From contig JAFUDQ010000031.1 of assembly GCA_017459075.1 (NCBI GenBank), positions 1 through 64,000 of the forward strand: a stretch of 64,000 nucleotides of DNA, written 5' to 3'. The stretch comes from Bacteroidales bacterium. GTDB lineage: Bacteria; Bacteroidota; Bacteroidia; Bacteroidales; UBA932. The position numbers were made by a program, and so were the translations under genes. The notes under the pieces were generated by a model. The model made no database searches. It saw only the letters and a program-made list of their open reading frames with translations, and was not told where the DNA came from. Position 1 is the stretch's first letter. Every line of letters starts with the position of its first letter. Below, piece by piece: positions 42,462-51,810 of this stretch.

Positions 42462-43409
42462 TTAGTCAAGTGATTGCGCAGTGTGTTCCGCCATATATGA
42501 AATGCCAGCGTACTGCTCCGGAGCAAGGGCTGCAAAGAAGTAGTTCACAGGGTCCAGGGGCTCCCCGTTAAAGAGCACTTCATAATGAAGATGCGGGGCG
42601 AAAGATTTTCCGGAAACGCCAACCTCTGCAAGAAGGGCTCCCCTCTTCAGTTTCTGCCCCCTTGACACCTTCACCTGGCCAAGATGGGCGTATCTTGTAA
42701 CATAGCCGTTCCCGTGGTTTATCGTCACCACGTTTCCAAGGCCTTTTGCAGAGCGGACGACGGCTTCCACAGTGCCGTCCGCCGTCACATACACAGGCTC
42801 TCCCTGAGGGGCGATGATATCAAGGCCGTCGTGACGGGATTCCACCTTGTAAAAAGGATTGTATTTCATACCCGTTGACGCTCCTGTCATGATATAGGAC
42901 AAATTCTTGATTGGCAGGCACATAGGAGGAATTGTATCCTTCTTGGAAAGGCGCTCGAAGGCGGCTTTGAAAGAGGCCTCCACGCGGGCCGCCCTTGACG
43001 CTACCGAGTCCAGCCTGCTGCGGTTGGAAAGCACCATCGAAGCATAGTCGGCGGCATCGCTGTCAGTGTCTGCGACAAGTATTCCCGCAGGGTCAACTTC
43101 CGGGGCCGTTCCATGAAAAATCTGGCTGTAGATTTCATCGTCGCGGGAGCGCAGGTTCCTGACAACATCGGACAGAAGCCTCTGCCTCTCATGAAGCTTT
43201 TCATATTCCTGCCGGTAGGCCCTGTTTTCGAGGGAGAGCTGGGACTCTACGTCTGTGTTGAACAACTGGCTGAAGATGACATAGTACACAACGGCAAGGG
43301 CGATGGCTCCGGACACCCATTTGAGCACCTTGCCAATAATGTTCCACGCAGAGAGTCCAACTTTGCGGAAACTTACGCTTTCTTTGTCGAATATGTATTT
43401 CTTAGCCAT
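42462..43409 (-). CDS. M23 family metallopeptidase, membrane-anchored, copy 2
   Basis: 315 residues with one N-terminal membrane helix (about 30-48), a coiled-coil linker and a LytM domain. Zinc ligands are seen in SRHDGLDI (HxxxD) and HLHYEV, with YAHLGQV between. The domain cuts peptidoglycan cross-links or works as an EnvC-type activator; both uses are known. It is a paralogue of the next gene upstream with only 10 bases between. The C-terminal tail (AEHTAQSLD) lacks an anchor. Confidence 0.92.
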   Translation of the reverse strand: MAKKYIFDKESVSFRKVGLSAWNIIGKVLKWVSGAIALAVVYYVIFSQLFNTDVESQLSLENRAYRQEYEKLHERQRLLSDVVRNLRSRDDEIYSQIFHGTAPEVDPAGILVADTDSDAADYASMVLSNRSRLDSVASRAARVEASFKAAFERLSKKDTIPPMCLPIKNLSYIMTGASTGMKYNPFYKVESRHDGLDIIAPQGEPVYVTADGTVEAVVRSAKGLGNVVTINHGNGYVTRYAHLGQVKVSRGQKLKRGALLAEVGVSGKSFAPHLHYEVLFNGEPLDPVNYFFAALAPEQYAGISYMAEHTAQSLD

Positions 43410-43419
43410 TGGTTTTCAA

Positions 43420-44430
43420 CTATTTACCAGTTCTCTTAGGGAGTTTGGAAGGAGGGATGACTCCTGACTCTTTCTCGGCCTTTTTAACCATGGTGTCATA
43501 TTCACGGGAATCCATGTCAATGTCTACGTAATTAACGGGATTGATTGGATTGCCGCGGTAAATCACCTCATAATGGAGGTGGGGTCCGGTGGCTTTTCCG
43601 GTACGTCCGGCCTCACCTATAAGCGAGCCCCTGTATACCTTCTGGCCTTCCCCAACGAGTATGGTTTTAAGGTGGGCGTAACGGGTGCAGTAACCGAAGC
43701 CATGGTTTACGATTACACAGTTCCCGTAGCCCCTGATTTCATTGGTAACTTTTTCCACGACGCCGTCTCCGGTGCAATAAACTTTATTGCCGATATCAGT
43801 GGCGAAGTCCATTCCGGCGTGGAAGGCCGTCCTGCCGTAAACAGGGTCTGACCTGTAACCGAACGGGCTGGAGAGGCGGTACCTTGAACCTGGATTAAGG
43901 GGGATGATGACGGGGATGCAGGAGGCCATGTCGCCGGCTCTTTTCGATATGGCGCCGACGTCGTCAAAAGACAGGCTCTGGACATAGGCTTCTTTCGTAA
44001 GGTAGTCTACGCGGCGGATTGTGTTTTTAAGAAGCGGCGACGCCCCTTCTTCATCCAGGTAGGCGTAGCGGTTCACTCCGCTGAAGCCGGAATACCGTTC
44101 CTGAGGGTCTACCGGGTTCATACCGAAGATATTACGGTAAATTCCGTCATCCCTTCCGGCTACTCCGGCGAGGGACTGTTCCACGGCGTCAAGACGCTTG
44201 TTCATCTGTTCCAGGCGCGATGCCCAGTCTGCATTCTGCTTTCTCAGGAGGATGGTCTTGGGGAGTTCCATTCCCAGCACGGACACGTAAAACCACCATA
44301 CGGCGGCAGCCAGGAAGATGCTCCAAACCAGAAACAGCAAAAAGCGCAGGAAACGGCTCCTCACAGACACCTTCTCTATTTCATAGAGTAGGGTCTCCGG
44401 ATTCAGTTTATATCCAAATTTTCCTGCCAT
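43420..44430 (-). CDS. M23 family metallopeptidase, membrane-anchored, copy 1
   Basis: 336 residues, with one membrane helix near residues 29-50, a linker, and the LytM domain with FHAGMDFA (HxxxD), YCTRYAHLKTI and GPHLHYEVIY. All zinc ligands are present, so the enzyme should be active in the periplasm. First gene of the unit M23-M23-MerR, driven by a good promoter shared head-to-head with alaS. Confidence 0.93.
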   Translation of the reverse strand: MAGKFGYKLNPETLLYEIEKVSVRSRFLRFLLFLVWSIFLAAAVWWFYVSVLGMELPKTILLRKQNADWASRLEQMNKRLDAVEQSLAGVAGRDDGIYRNIFGMNPVDPQERYSGFSGVNRYAYLDEEGASPLLKNTIRRVDYLTKEAYVQSLSFDDVGAISKRAGDMASCIPVIIPLNPGSRYRLSSPFGYRSDPVYGRTAFHAGMDFATDIGNKVYCTGDGVVEKVTNEIRGYGNCVIVNHGFGYCTRYAHLKTILVGEGQKVYRGSLIGEAGRTGKATGPHLHYEVIYRGNPINPVNYVDIDMDSREYDTMVKKAEKESGVIPPSKLPKRTGK

Positions 44431-44456
44431 AACTATTTCTGTATTCCTTCCGTCAC

Positions 44457-44474
44457 GCCCGGCGCCGACCGGGC
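44457..44474. repeat. GCCCGG hairpin in the M23 leader
   Basis: GCCCGG at 44457-44462 and CCGGGC at 44469-44474 close a six-base loop; the flanks (GTCAC... and ...ATC) resemble the GATGCCCG-type hairpins near 33.9 kb and 33.17 kb, so this is probably another member of the same scattered family. Confidence 0.5.
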
Positions 44475-44486
44475 ATCTCCAAATTG

Positions 44487-44494
44487 CAAAAATA
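44487..44494 (-). promoter_or_regulatory. Promoter for the M23 peptidase operon
   Basis: CAAAAATA on the plus strand reads TATTTTTG on the minus strand; CAAA at 44514-44517 is a -33 box at the ideal 19-base spacing. The leader is about 50 bases and contains the GCCCGG hairpin. Confidence 0.72.
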
Positions 44495-44526
44495 ACAAAC
44501 AGATTTCATCTCTCAAAATTTATGCC

Positions 44527-44534
44527 TATATTTG
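44527..44534 (+). promoter_or_regulatory. Promoter for alaS
   Basis: TATATTTG is a perfect -7 box; TTTC at 44504-44507 is a near -33 box at 19-base spacing. The leader of about 70 bases is GC-rich (GTGCGGTGCGCGGGAGAGG) and then A-rich. Confidence 0.62.
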
Positions 44535-44612
44535 CAGGCTTATACGCGTGCGGTGCGCGGGAGAGGAGAGGGGCGCGGCGCGTACAAAAAGAGAAAAAAC
44601 AAGAAATAACAT

Positions 44613-47231
44613 ATGACATCCAACGAGATCAGACAGAAGTTCCTGGACTTCTTTGCTTCAAAGGGACACACAGTTGTGCCCTCTGCACCCATGGTCATCA
44701 AAAATGACCCTACCCTCATGTTCACCAACGCCGGAATGAACCAGTTCAAAGACTACTTCCTGGGCAACAGCACAGCCCCTTACAGCAGGGCCACGGACAC
44801 CCAGAAGTGCCTCAGGGTAAGCGGAAAGCACAATGACCTTGAAGCAGTTGGCCACGACGGAAGGCATCACACCATGTTTGAGATGCTTGGCAACTGGAGC
44901 TTCGGCGAATATTTCAAGACAGAAGCCATAGACTGGGCCTGGGAACTGCTCACAGAGGTTTACAAGATTGACAAATCCATACTTTACGCCACCGTTTTTG
45001 AGGGCGATGCCAAAGACGGCACAGCCCTGGACGAAGAGGCCAAGGCAGCCTGGCTCAAGCACATGCCGGCAGACCATATCATCCTTGGAAACAAGCACGA
45101 CAACTTCTGGGAAATGGGCGACACCGGTCCCTGCGGCCCTTCAAGCGAGATTCACATTGACCTTCGCGATGCAGCCGCCCGCGCAGCCGTTCCCGGAGCA
45201 AGCCTCGTAAATACAGACAACGACGACGTTATAGAAATCTGGAACCTCGTTTTCATGCAGTTCAACCGCAAGGCCGACGGTCACCTGGAGTCCCTCCCTT
45301 CCAAGAACATTGATACCGGAATGGGCTTCGAGCGCCTTTGCATGGTACTTCAGGGAAAGAGGAGTAATTATGAGACCGATGTTTTCAGCGGCCTCATCGG
45401 GGAACTTGAGAACCTTTCCGGCCACAAATACGGCAATGAGAACGACAAAGTTGACGTAGCAATGAGGGTTTGCGCAGACCATATCCGTGCAATCGCATTC
45501 TCAATCGCCGACGGCCAGCTCCCTTCCAACGTAAAAGCCGGCTATGTCATCAGGCGAATCCTTCGCCGCGCCGTCCGTTACGGCTACACCTTCCTGGGCT
45601 TTGACAAACCCTTCCTCTGCCTTCTCATTGACAGGCTTTGCGCCGATATGGGCGGGGCATACCCCGAGCTTGTAGCCCAGAAGAAACTCATAGAAAGCGT
45701 TATCCGCGAAGAGGAAAACGCCTTCCTGCGCACACTGGACCGCGGAATCCGCATGCTGGATGACCTTATGGCAAAGAGCGAAGGCACCATCTCAGGAACA
45801 GACGCCTTCACGCTTTACGACACTTACGGCTTCCCCATCGACCTCACTGAACTCATCGCGGCAGAAAAGAATTTCAAGGTAGACCTCGACGGCTTTGCCG
45901 TGGAAATGGAGAAGCAGAAAAACCGCGCCCGCAACGCCACAGCCAATGAATTCGGAGACTGGACAGAGTTCGGCGGCGCCGCAGACGCAGAGGTTACCTT
46001 CACCGGTTACGACACAACAGAAGAGGCTGGATGCCGCCTCCTTAAGCACAGGACGGTAAAGCAGAAGAACAAAGAGCTCCTGCAGCTTGTCTTCGACCGC
46101 ACTCCTTTCTACGCAGAGATGGGCGGCCAGGTTGGAGACACCGGCACGGCAGTATCGGCCTCAGGAGAAGAGATAAAAATCCTCAACACTGTAAAAGAGA
46201 ACAATCTTACCATCCATATCGCAGACCGCATACCGCAGGACTGCGAAGCCACCTTCACCCTTAAGGTAGACGCAGGGCGCCGCGCAAAGATTACCGCGAA
46301 CCACACCGCCACCCACCTTATGGACCAGGCCCTGAGGGAAGTTCTTGGTACACATGTAGAGCAGAAGGGCTCCTTCGTTTGCCCTGACTACCTGCGCTTT
46401 GACTTCTCACACTTCTCCAAGATGACGGATGAAGAAATTGAGGCCGTTGAAAAGAGGGTTAACCAGCTGATTCGCAGCAACTTCCCTCTTCAGGAAAAAC
46501 GCGATGCAACTATGGATGAGGCTAAGGCGATGGGAGCCCTGGCCCTGTTCGGAGAGAAATACGGAGACCGCGTGAGGGTTGTAAAATTCGGCCCTTCAGC
46601 AGAGCTCTGCGGCGGAACCCATGCCAGCGCAACCGGCAACATCGGCTTCTTTAAGATTGTGTCCGAGGGTGCAGTGGCAGCAGGCGTACGCCGTATTGAG
46701 GCCGTTACCGGAGAGGCTGCCGAAACCCTTGTCAGGACGCTTCAGAACACGCTGCAGGCAGCAAAAGCCTTCTTCAACAACGCTCCCGACCTTACCGGAG
46801 CCATCCATAAGATGATTGAAGAGAACGCCGGCTTCAAGAAAGAAATTGAAGACTACATGGCAGAAAAGACCAAGGAACTTGCCAAGAGGCTGACAGAGGG
46901 CGCAGAGCTCTCAGGCGACATAAAGATAATCCGCTTCGACCACAGCACAGACCCTGCAATGGTACGCGGCGCAGCCACCCTTCTTCAGAAAGAGCTCCAG
47001 GGCACGGCTCTTGCAGGAGCCTTCCAGTGGGACGACAAGCCTCAGCTTGTACTTATGTACTCCCAGGACCTTGTGGCCAAGGGACGCAACGCAGGCAAGG
47101 ACATCCGCGAAGCAGCCAAGTTCATCCAGGGCGGCGGCGGTGGCCAGCCCGGCCTTGCAATGGCAGGAGGCAAGAATGTCGAGGGTCTCAAAGATGCAAT
47201 GGAAGCACTTGTAAACATCATCAAAGGCTAA
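44613..47231 (+). CDS. alaS: Alanyl-tRNA synthetase
   Basis: 872 residues, class II synthetase with editing. Catalytic region: [35 protein letters not shown], then [14 protein letters not shown]; editing domain with [16 protein letters not shown] and [16 protein letters not shown] (zinc ligands), and C-terminal domain with [13 protein letters not shown]. It is in line with the permease-Fmt gene, which starts six bases after its stop. Confidence 0.97.
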   Translation: MTSNEIRQKFLDFFASKGHTVVPSAPMVIKNDPTLMFTNAGMNQFKDYFLGNSTAPYSRATDTQKCLRVSGKHNDLEAVGHDGRHHTMFEMLGNWSFGEYFKTEAIDWAWELLTEVYKIDKSILYATVFEGDAKDGTALDEEAKAAWLKHMPADHIILGNKHDNFWEMGDTGPCGPSSEIHIDLRDAAARAAVPGASLVNTDNDDVIEIWNLVFMQFNRKADGHLESLPSKNIDTGMGFERLCMVLQGKRSNYETDVFSGLIGELENLSGHKYGNENDKVDVAMRVCADHIRAIAFSIADGQLPSNVKAGYVIRRILRRAVRYGYTFLGFDKPFLCLLIDRLCADMGGAYPELVAQKKLIESVIREEENAFLRTLDRGIRMLDDLMAKSEGTISGTDAFTLYDTYGFPIDLTELIAAEKNFKVDLDGFAVEMEKQKNRARNATANEFGDWTEFGGAADAEVTFTGYDTTEEAGCRLLKHRTVKQKNKELLQLVFDRTPFYAEMGGQVGDTGTAVSASGEEIKILNTVKENNLTIHIADRIPQDCEATFTLKVDAGRRAKITANHTATHLMDQALREVLGTHVEQKGSFVCPDYLRFDFSHFSKMTDEEIEAVEKRVNQLIRSNFPLQEKRDATMDEAKAMGALALFGEKYGDRVRVVKFGPSAELCGGTHASATGNIGFFKIVSEGAVAAGVRRIEAVTGEAAETLVRTLQNTLQAAKAFFNNAPDLTGAIHKMIEENAGFKKEIEDYMAEKTKELAKRLTEGAELSGDIKIIRFDHSTDPAMVRGAATLLQKELQGTALAGAFQWDDKPQLVLMYSQDLVAKGRNAGKDIREAAKFIQGGGGGQPGLAMAGGKNVEGLKDAMEALVNIIKG

Positions 47232-47237
47232 GCGTTA

Positions 47238-49715
47238 ATGAAAAAGCTTGACCTCTTCATATTGAAATCGTTCATCGGGCCTTTCTTCGCCCTGCTCTTC
47301 ATCGTACTCTTCATACTGATGATGCAGTTCCTGTGGCTGTACATTGACGAGCTGGTTGGAAAAGGCCTGAGCATAGGGGTCATAATGGAGTTCATGGCCT
47401 GGGGAGGAGCAACCCTGCTGCCGCTTTCCATGCCTCTGGCAACCCTGCTGGCATCGGTGATGACAATGGGTCAGCTGTCAGAGAACAATGAACTCATAGC
47501 CATGAAGTCCGCAGGCATCTCCCTCAAGAGGGTGATGGCACCTCTGGCAATAGCATCGGCAGTAATCAGCGTCGGCGCCTTCTTCGCAGCAAACGACCTT
47601 GTGCCTACCGCCTACAACAACATCTACACGCTAAGGGACGATATCGGCCGTACAAAGGCAGAGATAAAAATCCCCACCGGCACATTCTATGACGGCCTGG
47701 AAGGCTATACGCTTCGCGTTGACAGCCGCAACAAGAAGACCGGAATGATGTACAATGTGCAGGTTTACGACCAGTCAAGCGGCAAGGGAGACGTCAGCAT
47801 GACGCTGGCGGATTCCGCAATGATGACGATGTCGGCGGCCAAGGACCTTCTTACCTTCAAACTGTACAGCGGCATCAACTATCAGGAAACCAACACCTTG
47901 CGTTACCGCGACACCACCCTGGAACTGCAAAGGATCAGCTTTGACGAGCAGACTCTTATAATTCCCCTTGAGAATTACGCCTTTGAGAAATCGGACGGCG
48001 CCAAATTCTCTGACCAGGTACGTGCAATGAACATCTCCAGGCTCAGCGCGGGACGCGATTCCTTGCAAAGGATTCACGACTCCACGGTAAACAACCTCAG
48101 GGTGAATTTCTGGCAGAAGAGGAACCTTAAATACATGCGCCAGTTGGATACGTCCAACCACTTCCATGCCAACGCCGACATGGACTACAGCAACATGGGC
48201 TGGGGAAAAGATTACTCCCGCGAGAAGATGGCCTACGACAACGCCGCCTACGCTGCCACCGAGATGGCCACCACCATGCAGAATGCCGATGATGAAATGG
48301 GTTACACCAGCAAAATCCTCAGGCACACGAATGTAGAGCTGCTTAAAAAGTTCGCCATGGCCCTGGCCTGCTTCATCCTGTTCTTCATAGGGGCCCCGCT
48401 GGGTTCCTTCGTAACCAAGAAAACCGGCCTTGGAGCAGCCGCCATCGTGGCCGTGCTGTTCTTTGTGTTGTACTGGGTTATAGACATCACCGGAACAAAA
48501 CTGGCCAAGGACGGAGCGGCATCGGCAATGACTGGAGCCTTTATTTCCACTATAATATTGTTGCCGCTGGGGCTCTTCCTGTCCTGGAAGGCCGTTAACG
48601 ACGCCAAACTATTCGGCTCAAACGACAGCCTGGCCGCATCGTGGCGTAAAATCAAGAGTAAAGTCATGAGAATATTCAAGAAGACAAGAATAGTTTACAT
48701 GGGCACGCCGGAGTTCGCAGTAGCCCCGCTCAAAGCCCTTATAGGCGCCAAATACAAGGTTGTAGGCGTTGTGACAGTGGCTGACAAGCCCAGCGGACGC
48801 GGCCTTAAGATGAACGAGAGCGCAGTCAAGAAATTTGCAGTTGAGCAGGGAATTCCCGTGCTTCAGCCTCTGAAGCTTAAAGACCCTGAATTCCTGGAGC
48901 AGCTTGCAGCCCTTAAGGCAGACCTCTTTGTAGTGGTAGCCTTCAGGATGCTTCCGGAAGTAGTCTGGAAGATGCCGCCTCTTGGAACCTTCAACCTGCA
49001 TGCAGCCCTTCTGCCCCAGTATCGCGGCGCAGCCCCTATCAACTGGGCCGTCATTAACGGGGAAAAGATTACCGGCGCCACCACCTTCATGATTGATGAG
49101 AACATCGATACCGGTGGCATCATGCTGCGTCAGGAGTGCCGTATCTCAGAGAATGAGACTGCCGGCGATATCCATGACAAACTTATGCCGATAGGCGCAG
49201 ACCTCGTGGTCCAGACCGTAGAGGGTATTATCCAGAAGAATATCGAGACTCGCGTACAGCGCAGCTTCATCCAGGGTTCAGAGGTTCTTAAGCCGGCTCC
49301 CAAGCTGACTAAAGAGCTCTGCCATATTGACTGGGATGCTCCCGCCACCCAGGTTTACAACCTGATTCGCGGCCTGAGCCCCTACCCCACTGCCTATACC
49401 GAGGTGTTCAAAGAAGGCACCGAGCCGCTCCAGCTCAAGGTCTTCGGAGCAGAAAAGACTACCGTCCAGGCCCTTGCAGAGAGGCTTCCTGAGATGCCTT
49501 CTTCCGTAGAGCCCGGCACCGTTCTTACAGACGGCAAGAAGTTCTTCGCCGTTGCTACGGCTGACGGAGGCGCCATTTCACTCACCGACGTACAGCTCTC
49601 CGGCAAGAAGCGCATGGACATAAAGGCCTTCCTGGCCGGATTCAGGGAAGCATCGGCTTATAAAACAACGAAGGGCACATCGCGAAGCGAGATAGAAAAA
49701 ACGCAGGCAAAATGA
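47238..49715 (+). CDS. LptF/LptG permease fused to methionyl-tRNA formyltransferase
   Basis: 825 residues in one frame. Residues 1 to about 470 are a YjgP/YjgQ (LptF/G) permease: LDLFILKSFIGPFFALLF, three N-terminal membrane segments, a periplasmic beta-jellyroll (residues about 130-290), and three C-terminal segments. From residue 477 (ATG at 48666, MRIFKKTRIVYMGTPEFAVAPL) a full Fmt follows, with catalytic Asn586 and His588 (NLHAALLPQYRGAAP) and Asp624 (ENIDTGG). There is no stop or frameshift between. The first half moves lipopolysaccharide to the outer membrane; the second formylates initiator Met-tRNA. Translation might also restart at the internal ATG. Next gene overlaps by four bases (ATGA). 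Confidence 0.9.
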   Translation: MKKLDLFILKSFIGPFFALLFIVLFILMMQFLWLYIDELVGKGLSIGVIMEFMAWGGATLLPLSMPLATLLASVMTMGQLSENNELIAMKSAGISLKRVMAPLAIASAVISVGAFFAANDLVPTAYNNIYTLRDDIGRTKAEIKIPTGTFYDGLEGYTLRVDSRNKKTGMMYNVQVYDQSSGKGDVSMTLADSAMMTMSAAKDLLTFKLYSGINYQETNTLRYRDTTLELQRISFDEQTLIIPLENYAFEKSDGAKFSDQVRAMNISRLSAGRDSLQRIHDSTVNNLRVNFWQKRNLKYMRQLDTSNHFHANADMDYSNMGWGKDYSREKMAYDNAAYAATEMATTMQNADDEMGYTSKILRHTNVELLKKFAMALACFILFFIGAPLGSFVTKKTGLGAAAIVAVLFFVLYWVIDITGTKLAKDGAASAMTGAFISTIILLPLGLFLSWKAVNDAKLFGSNDSLAASWRKIKSKVMRIFKKTRIVYMGTPEFAVAPLKALIGAKYKVVGVVTVADKPSGRGLKMNESAVKKFAVEQGIPVLQPLKLKDPEFLEQLAALKADLFVVVAFRMLPEVVWKMPPLGTFNLHAALLPQYRGAAPINWAVINGEKITGATTFMIDENIDTGGIMLRQECRISENETAGDIHDKLMPIGADLVVQTVEGIIQKNIETRVQRSFIQGSEVLKPAPKLTKELCHIDWDAPATQVYNLIRGLSPYPTAYTEVFKEGTEPLQLKVFGAEKTTVQALAERLPEMPSSVEPGTVLTDGKKFFAVATADGGAISLTDVQLSGKKRMDIKAFLAGFREASAYKTTKGTSRSEIEKTQAK

Positions 49716-50371
49716 CGGCTGCAATTATCTGCAACGGAGATTTCCCAAAGAAGGAGTTTCCAAGATATCTTATTGCATCGGCAGATTTCATAATCTGCTG
49801 CGACGGGGCGCTGAAGGCTTATCTCAGGGCCATGCCGTCTGTTTTTGGCGGAAGGAAGCGCCTGCCTGATGCCATTGTGGGAGACATGGATTCCCTCTCC
49901 CCCGTCCTTCAGGAAGAATTTTCCAGCCGCATCGTCCATTATGAGGAGCAGGACTATAACGACCAGACAAAGGCTGTAAGGTATTTGCTTGAGACGCATC
50001 CGGAAGTATCTGAAATTCACATACTTGGAGCAACCGGCAAGAGAACGGACCACACCATAGGCAACGTTTCCCTGCTGATGGAATACGGCCGCCTTTTCCC
50101 GGAAGTCAAAGAGAAGGTACTGGACATGGTTTCTGACAATGAGACCATGTTTCCGATATGGGACACGGCAACCATATCTGTAGGAACAGGGCGCAAGGTT
50201 TCCATTTTCACACCGGATAATTCATTAAGAATCAAATCCTCCGGTTTGGAATATTCAACGGAAAACGTTACCTTTGATAATTGGTGGAAAGCGACCCTTA
50301 ACAGGGCCGTTGAAGATGAGATAACGCTGGAGCTAAGCCATCCTTCCATGGTGCTTCTCTGCCTTGACTGA
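49712..50371 (+). CDS. Thiamine pyrophosphokinase
   Basis: 219 residues, cytoplasmic. N-terminal catalytic domain with CDGALKAYL, PDAIVGDMDSL and HYEEQDYNDQTKAVRYLL, then GATGKRTDHTIGNVSLL, and the C-terminal beta thiamine-binding domain (GLEYSTENV). It converts thiamine and ATP to thiamine diphosphate and AMP. The start overlaps the Fmt stop (ATGA). The gene would be called tpk or thiN in other phyla; I leave the symbol empty because naming varies. Confidence 0.93.
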   Translation: MTAAIICNGDFPKKEFPRYLIASADFIICCDGALKAYLRAMPSVFGGRKRLPDAIVGDMDSLSPVLQEEFSSRIVHYEEQDYNDQTKAVRYLLETHPEVSEIHILGATGKRTDHTIGNVSLLMEYGRLFPEVKEKVLDMVSDNETMFPIWDTATISVGTGRKVSIFTPDNSLRIKSSGLEYSTENVTFDNWWKATLNRAVEDEITLELSHPSMVLLCLD

Positions 50372-50392
50372 CAACAACACTTAGGATAACAT

Positions 50393-51805
50393 ATGCTAAA
50401 AAAAATCAGAATCATCCTGGCGACGCTTGTTTTCATCGCCTTCTTGCTTCTTTTCATTAACCCGTGGGAAGGAGCTCCCTTGCAGCTAAGCTTCCTGGCC
50501 AAATGGCAGTTCCTGCCGGCCTTGCTGGCGTTCAACCTTGTGGTTATTGCCGTTCTTATCGTGCTAACCCTGCTCTTCGGGCGAATCTACTGCTCTGTCC
50601 TCTGCCCTCTTGGCATCCTGCAAGATATCGCAGGACGCCTGGGACGCATCGGCAAAAAGAAGAAGATGCGCTACACGCCTTCCAAAGAGAAGAAGGTTCG
50701 CTATATAGTTTGGGTAGTCTTCGTGGCAAGCCTTATCGCAGGCCTCAACTACCTGGTTGTCCTGCTTGACCCTTACGGCCTATTTGGCAAGATGATGGCT
50801 TCTGCAAGCGGCAAATTTGTTGGTTCACTTGTGCCGATTGTAGCTATTGCAGCCTTTGTTATCATTGCCGTACTGGCATGGAGGAACGGGCGCACCTGGT
50901 GCAATACCATCTGCCCTGTGGGCACTACGCTGGGCATTTTCTCCCGCTTCGCCCTCTTCCGCCCCGTTATCAATGCCGATGCCTGCAAGAATTGCCACGC
51001 CTGTGAGAAGAAGTGCAAGGCTTCCTGCATTGACATTGCCGCTAAGAAGATTGATTACAGCCGCTGCGTAGACTGCTTCGACTGTCTTGATAACTGCAAG
51101 TTCGGTGCGCTTAAGTATAAATTCGCATATAAAGGAGATTCTTCCGCTCCACTTCGTTCCGGACAGAATGACAATTCCGGCCGCCGCGCCTTCCTGGCAT
51201 CATCGGCAATGATAGCCAGCGCAGCGACCCTGGGAGCGCAGAAAAAGAAGGTAGACGGAGGCCTGGCCGCCATCCTGGACAAGGAGGTACCGCAAAGGAC
51301 AACGCCCCTTACCCCCTTCGGTTCAGAGAGCGTCAAGGATTTCTATAAGAAGTGCGTAGCCTGCCAGCTTTGCGTATCAGCCTGCCCCAACAATGTACTC
51401 AGGCCCTCTACAGACCTTGACCGCCTGATGCAGCCGGAGATGAGCTACGAAAAAGGCTACTGCCGCCCGGAATGTACAGAATGCTCACAGGTCTGCCCCG
51501 CCGGAGCGATTCTGCCTCTTACCCCTGAGGAAAAGACCCAGTTCCATATTGGCGTTGCAAGCGTGAACCGCGACCTCTGCGTAGTTGAGGCAGATGGCGT
51601 CAAGTGCGGTAATTGCGCCCGTCACTGCCCTGTAGGAGCCATCATGATGGTTCCCAAGGACCGCGAAGACCCTGAAAACAGCCCGCTTATTCCTGTTGTA
51701 GACGAAGCCAAGTGTATTGGCTGCGGCGCCTGCGAGAATCTGTGCCCGGCAAGGCCGTTCAGCGCAATTACAGTTAACGGACTCAGTGTTCACATTAAAG
51801 ATTAG
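50393..51805 (+). CDS. Membrane polyferredoxin (NapH-like plus NapG-like halves)
   Basis: 470 residues. The N-terminal half is NapH/CcoG-like: four membrane segments with YCSVLCPLG and WCNTICPVGTT, then 4Fe-4S motifs CKNCHACEKKC and CVDCFDCLDNC. After residue about 255 a second, NapG-like ferredoxin half begins with an internal Tat-like segment (GRRAFLASSAMIASAATLG) followed by CVACQLCVSACP, CTECSQVCP, CGNCARHCP and CIGCGACENLCP. It likely passes electrons from quinol to a periplasmic reductase. Residues about 249-256 (DSSAPLRSGQND) are encoded by a GAATGAC-type repeat between the two halves. It is 21 bases after the pyrophosphokinase gene and six bases before an Fe-S aldo/keto reductase, a plausible partner. 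Confidence 0.9.
   Translation: MLKKIRIILATLVFIAFLLLFINPWEGAPLQLSFLAKWQFLPALLAFNLVVIAVLIVLTLLFGRIYCSVLCPLGILQDIAGRLGRIGKKKKMRYTPSKEKKVRYIVWVVFVASLIAGLNYLVVLLDPYGLFGKMMASASGKFVGSLVPIVAIAAFVIIAVLAWRNGRTWCNTICPVGTTLGIFSRFALFRPVINADACKNCHACEKKCKASCIDIAAKKIDYSRCVDCFDCLDNCKFGALKYKFAYKGDSSAPLRSGQNDNSGRRAFLASSAMIASAATLGAQKKKVDGGLAAILDKEVPQRTTPLTPFGSESVKDFYKKCVACQLCVSACPNNVLRPSTDLDRLMQPEMSYEKGYCRPECTECSQVCPAGAILPLTPEEKTQFHIGVASVNRDLCVVEADGVKCGNCARHCPVGAIMMVPKDREDPENSPLIPVVDEAKCIGCGACENLCPARPFSAITVNGLSVHIKD
51138..51180. repeat. Interspersed GAATGAC repeat inside the polyferredoxin gene
   Basis: GGAGATTCTTCCGCTCCACT followed by TCGTTCCGGACAGAATGACA is a longer variant of the core seen inside ileS, here read in the opposite direction. 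It falls at the junction of the NapH-like and NapG-like halves and keeps the frame. Confidence 0.85.
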
Positions 51806-51810
51806 CAGCC

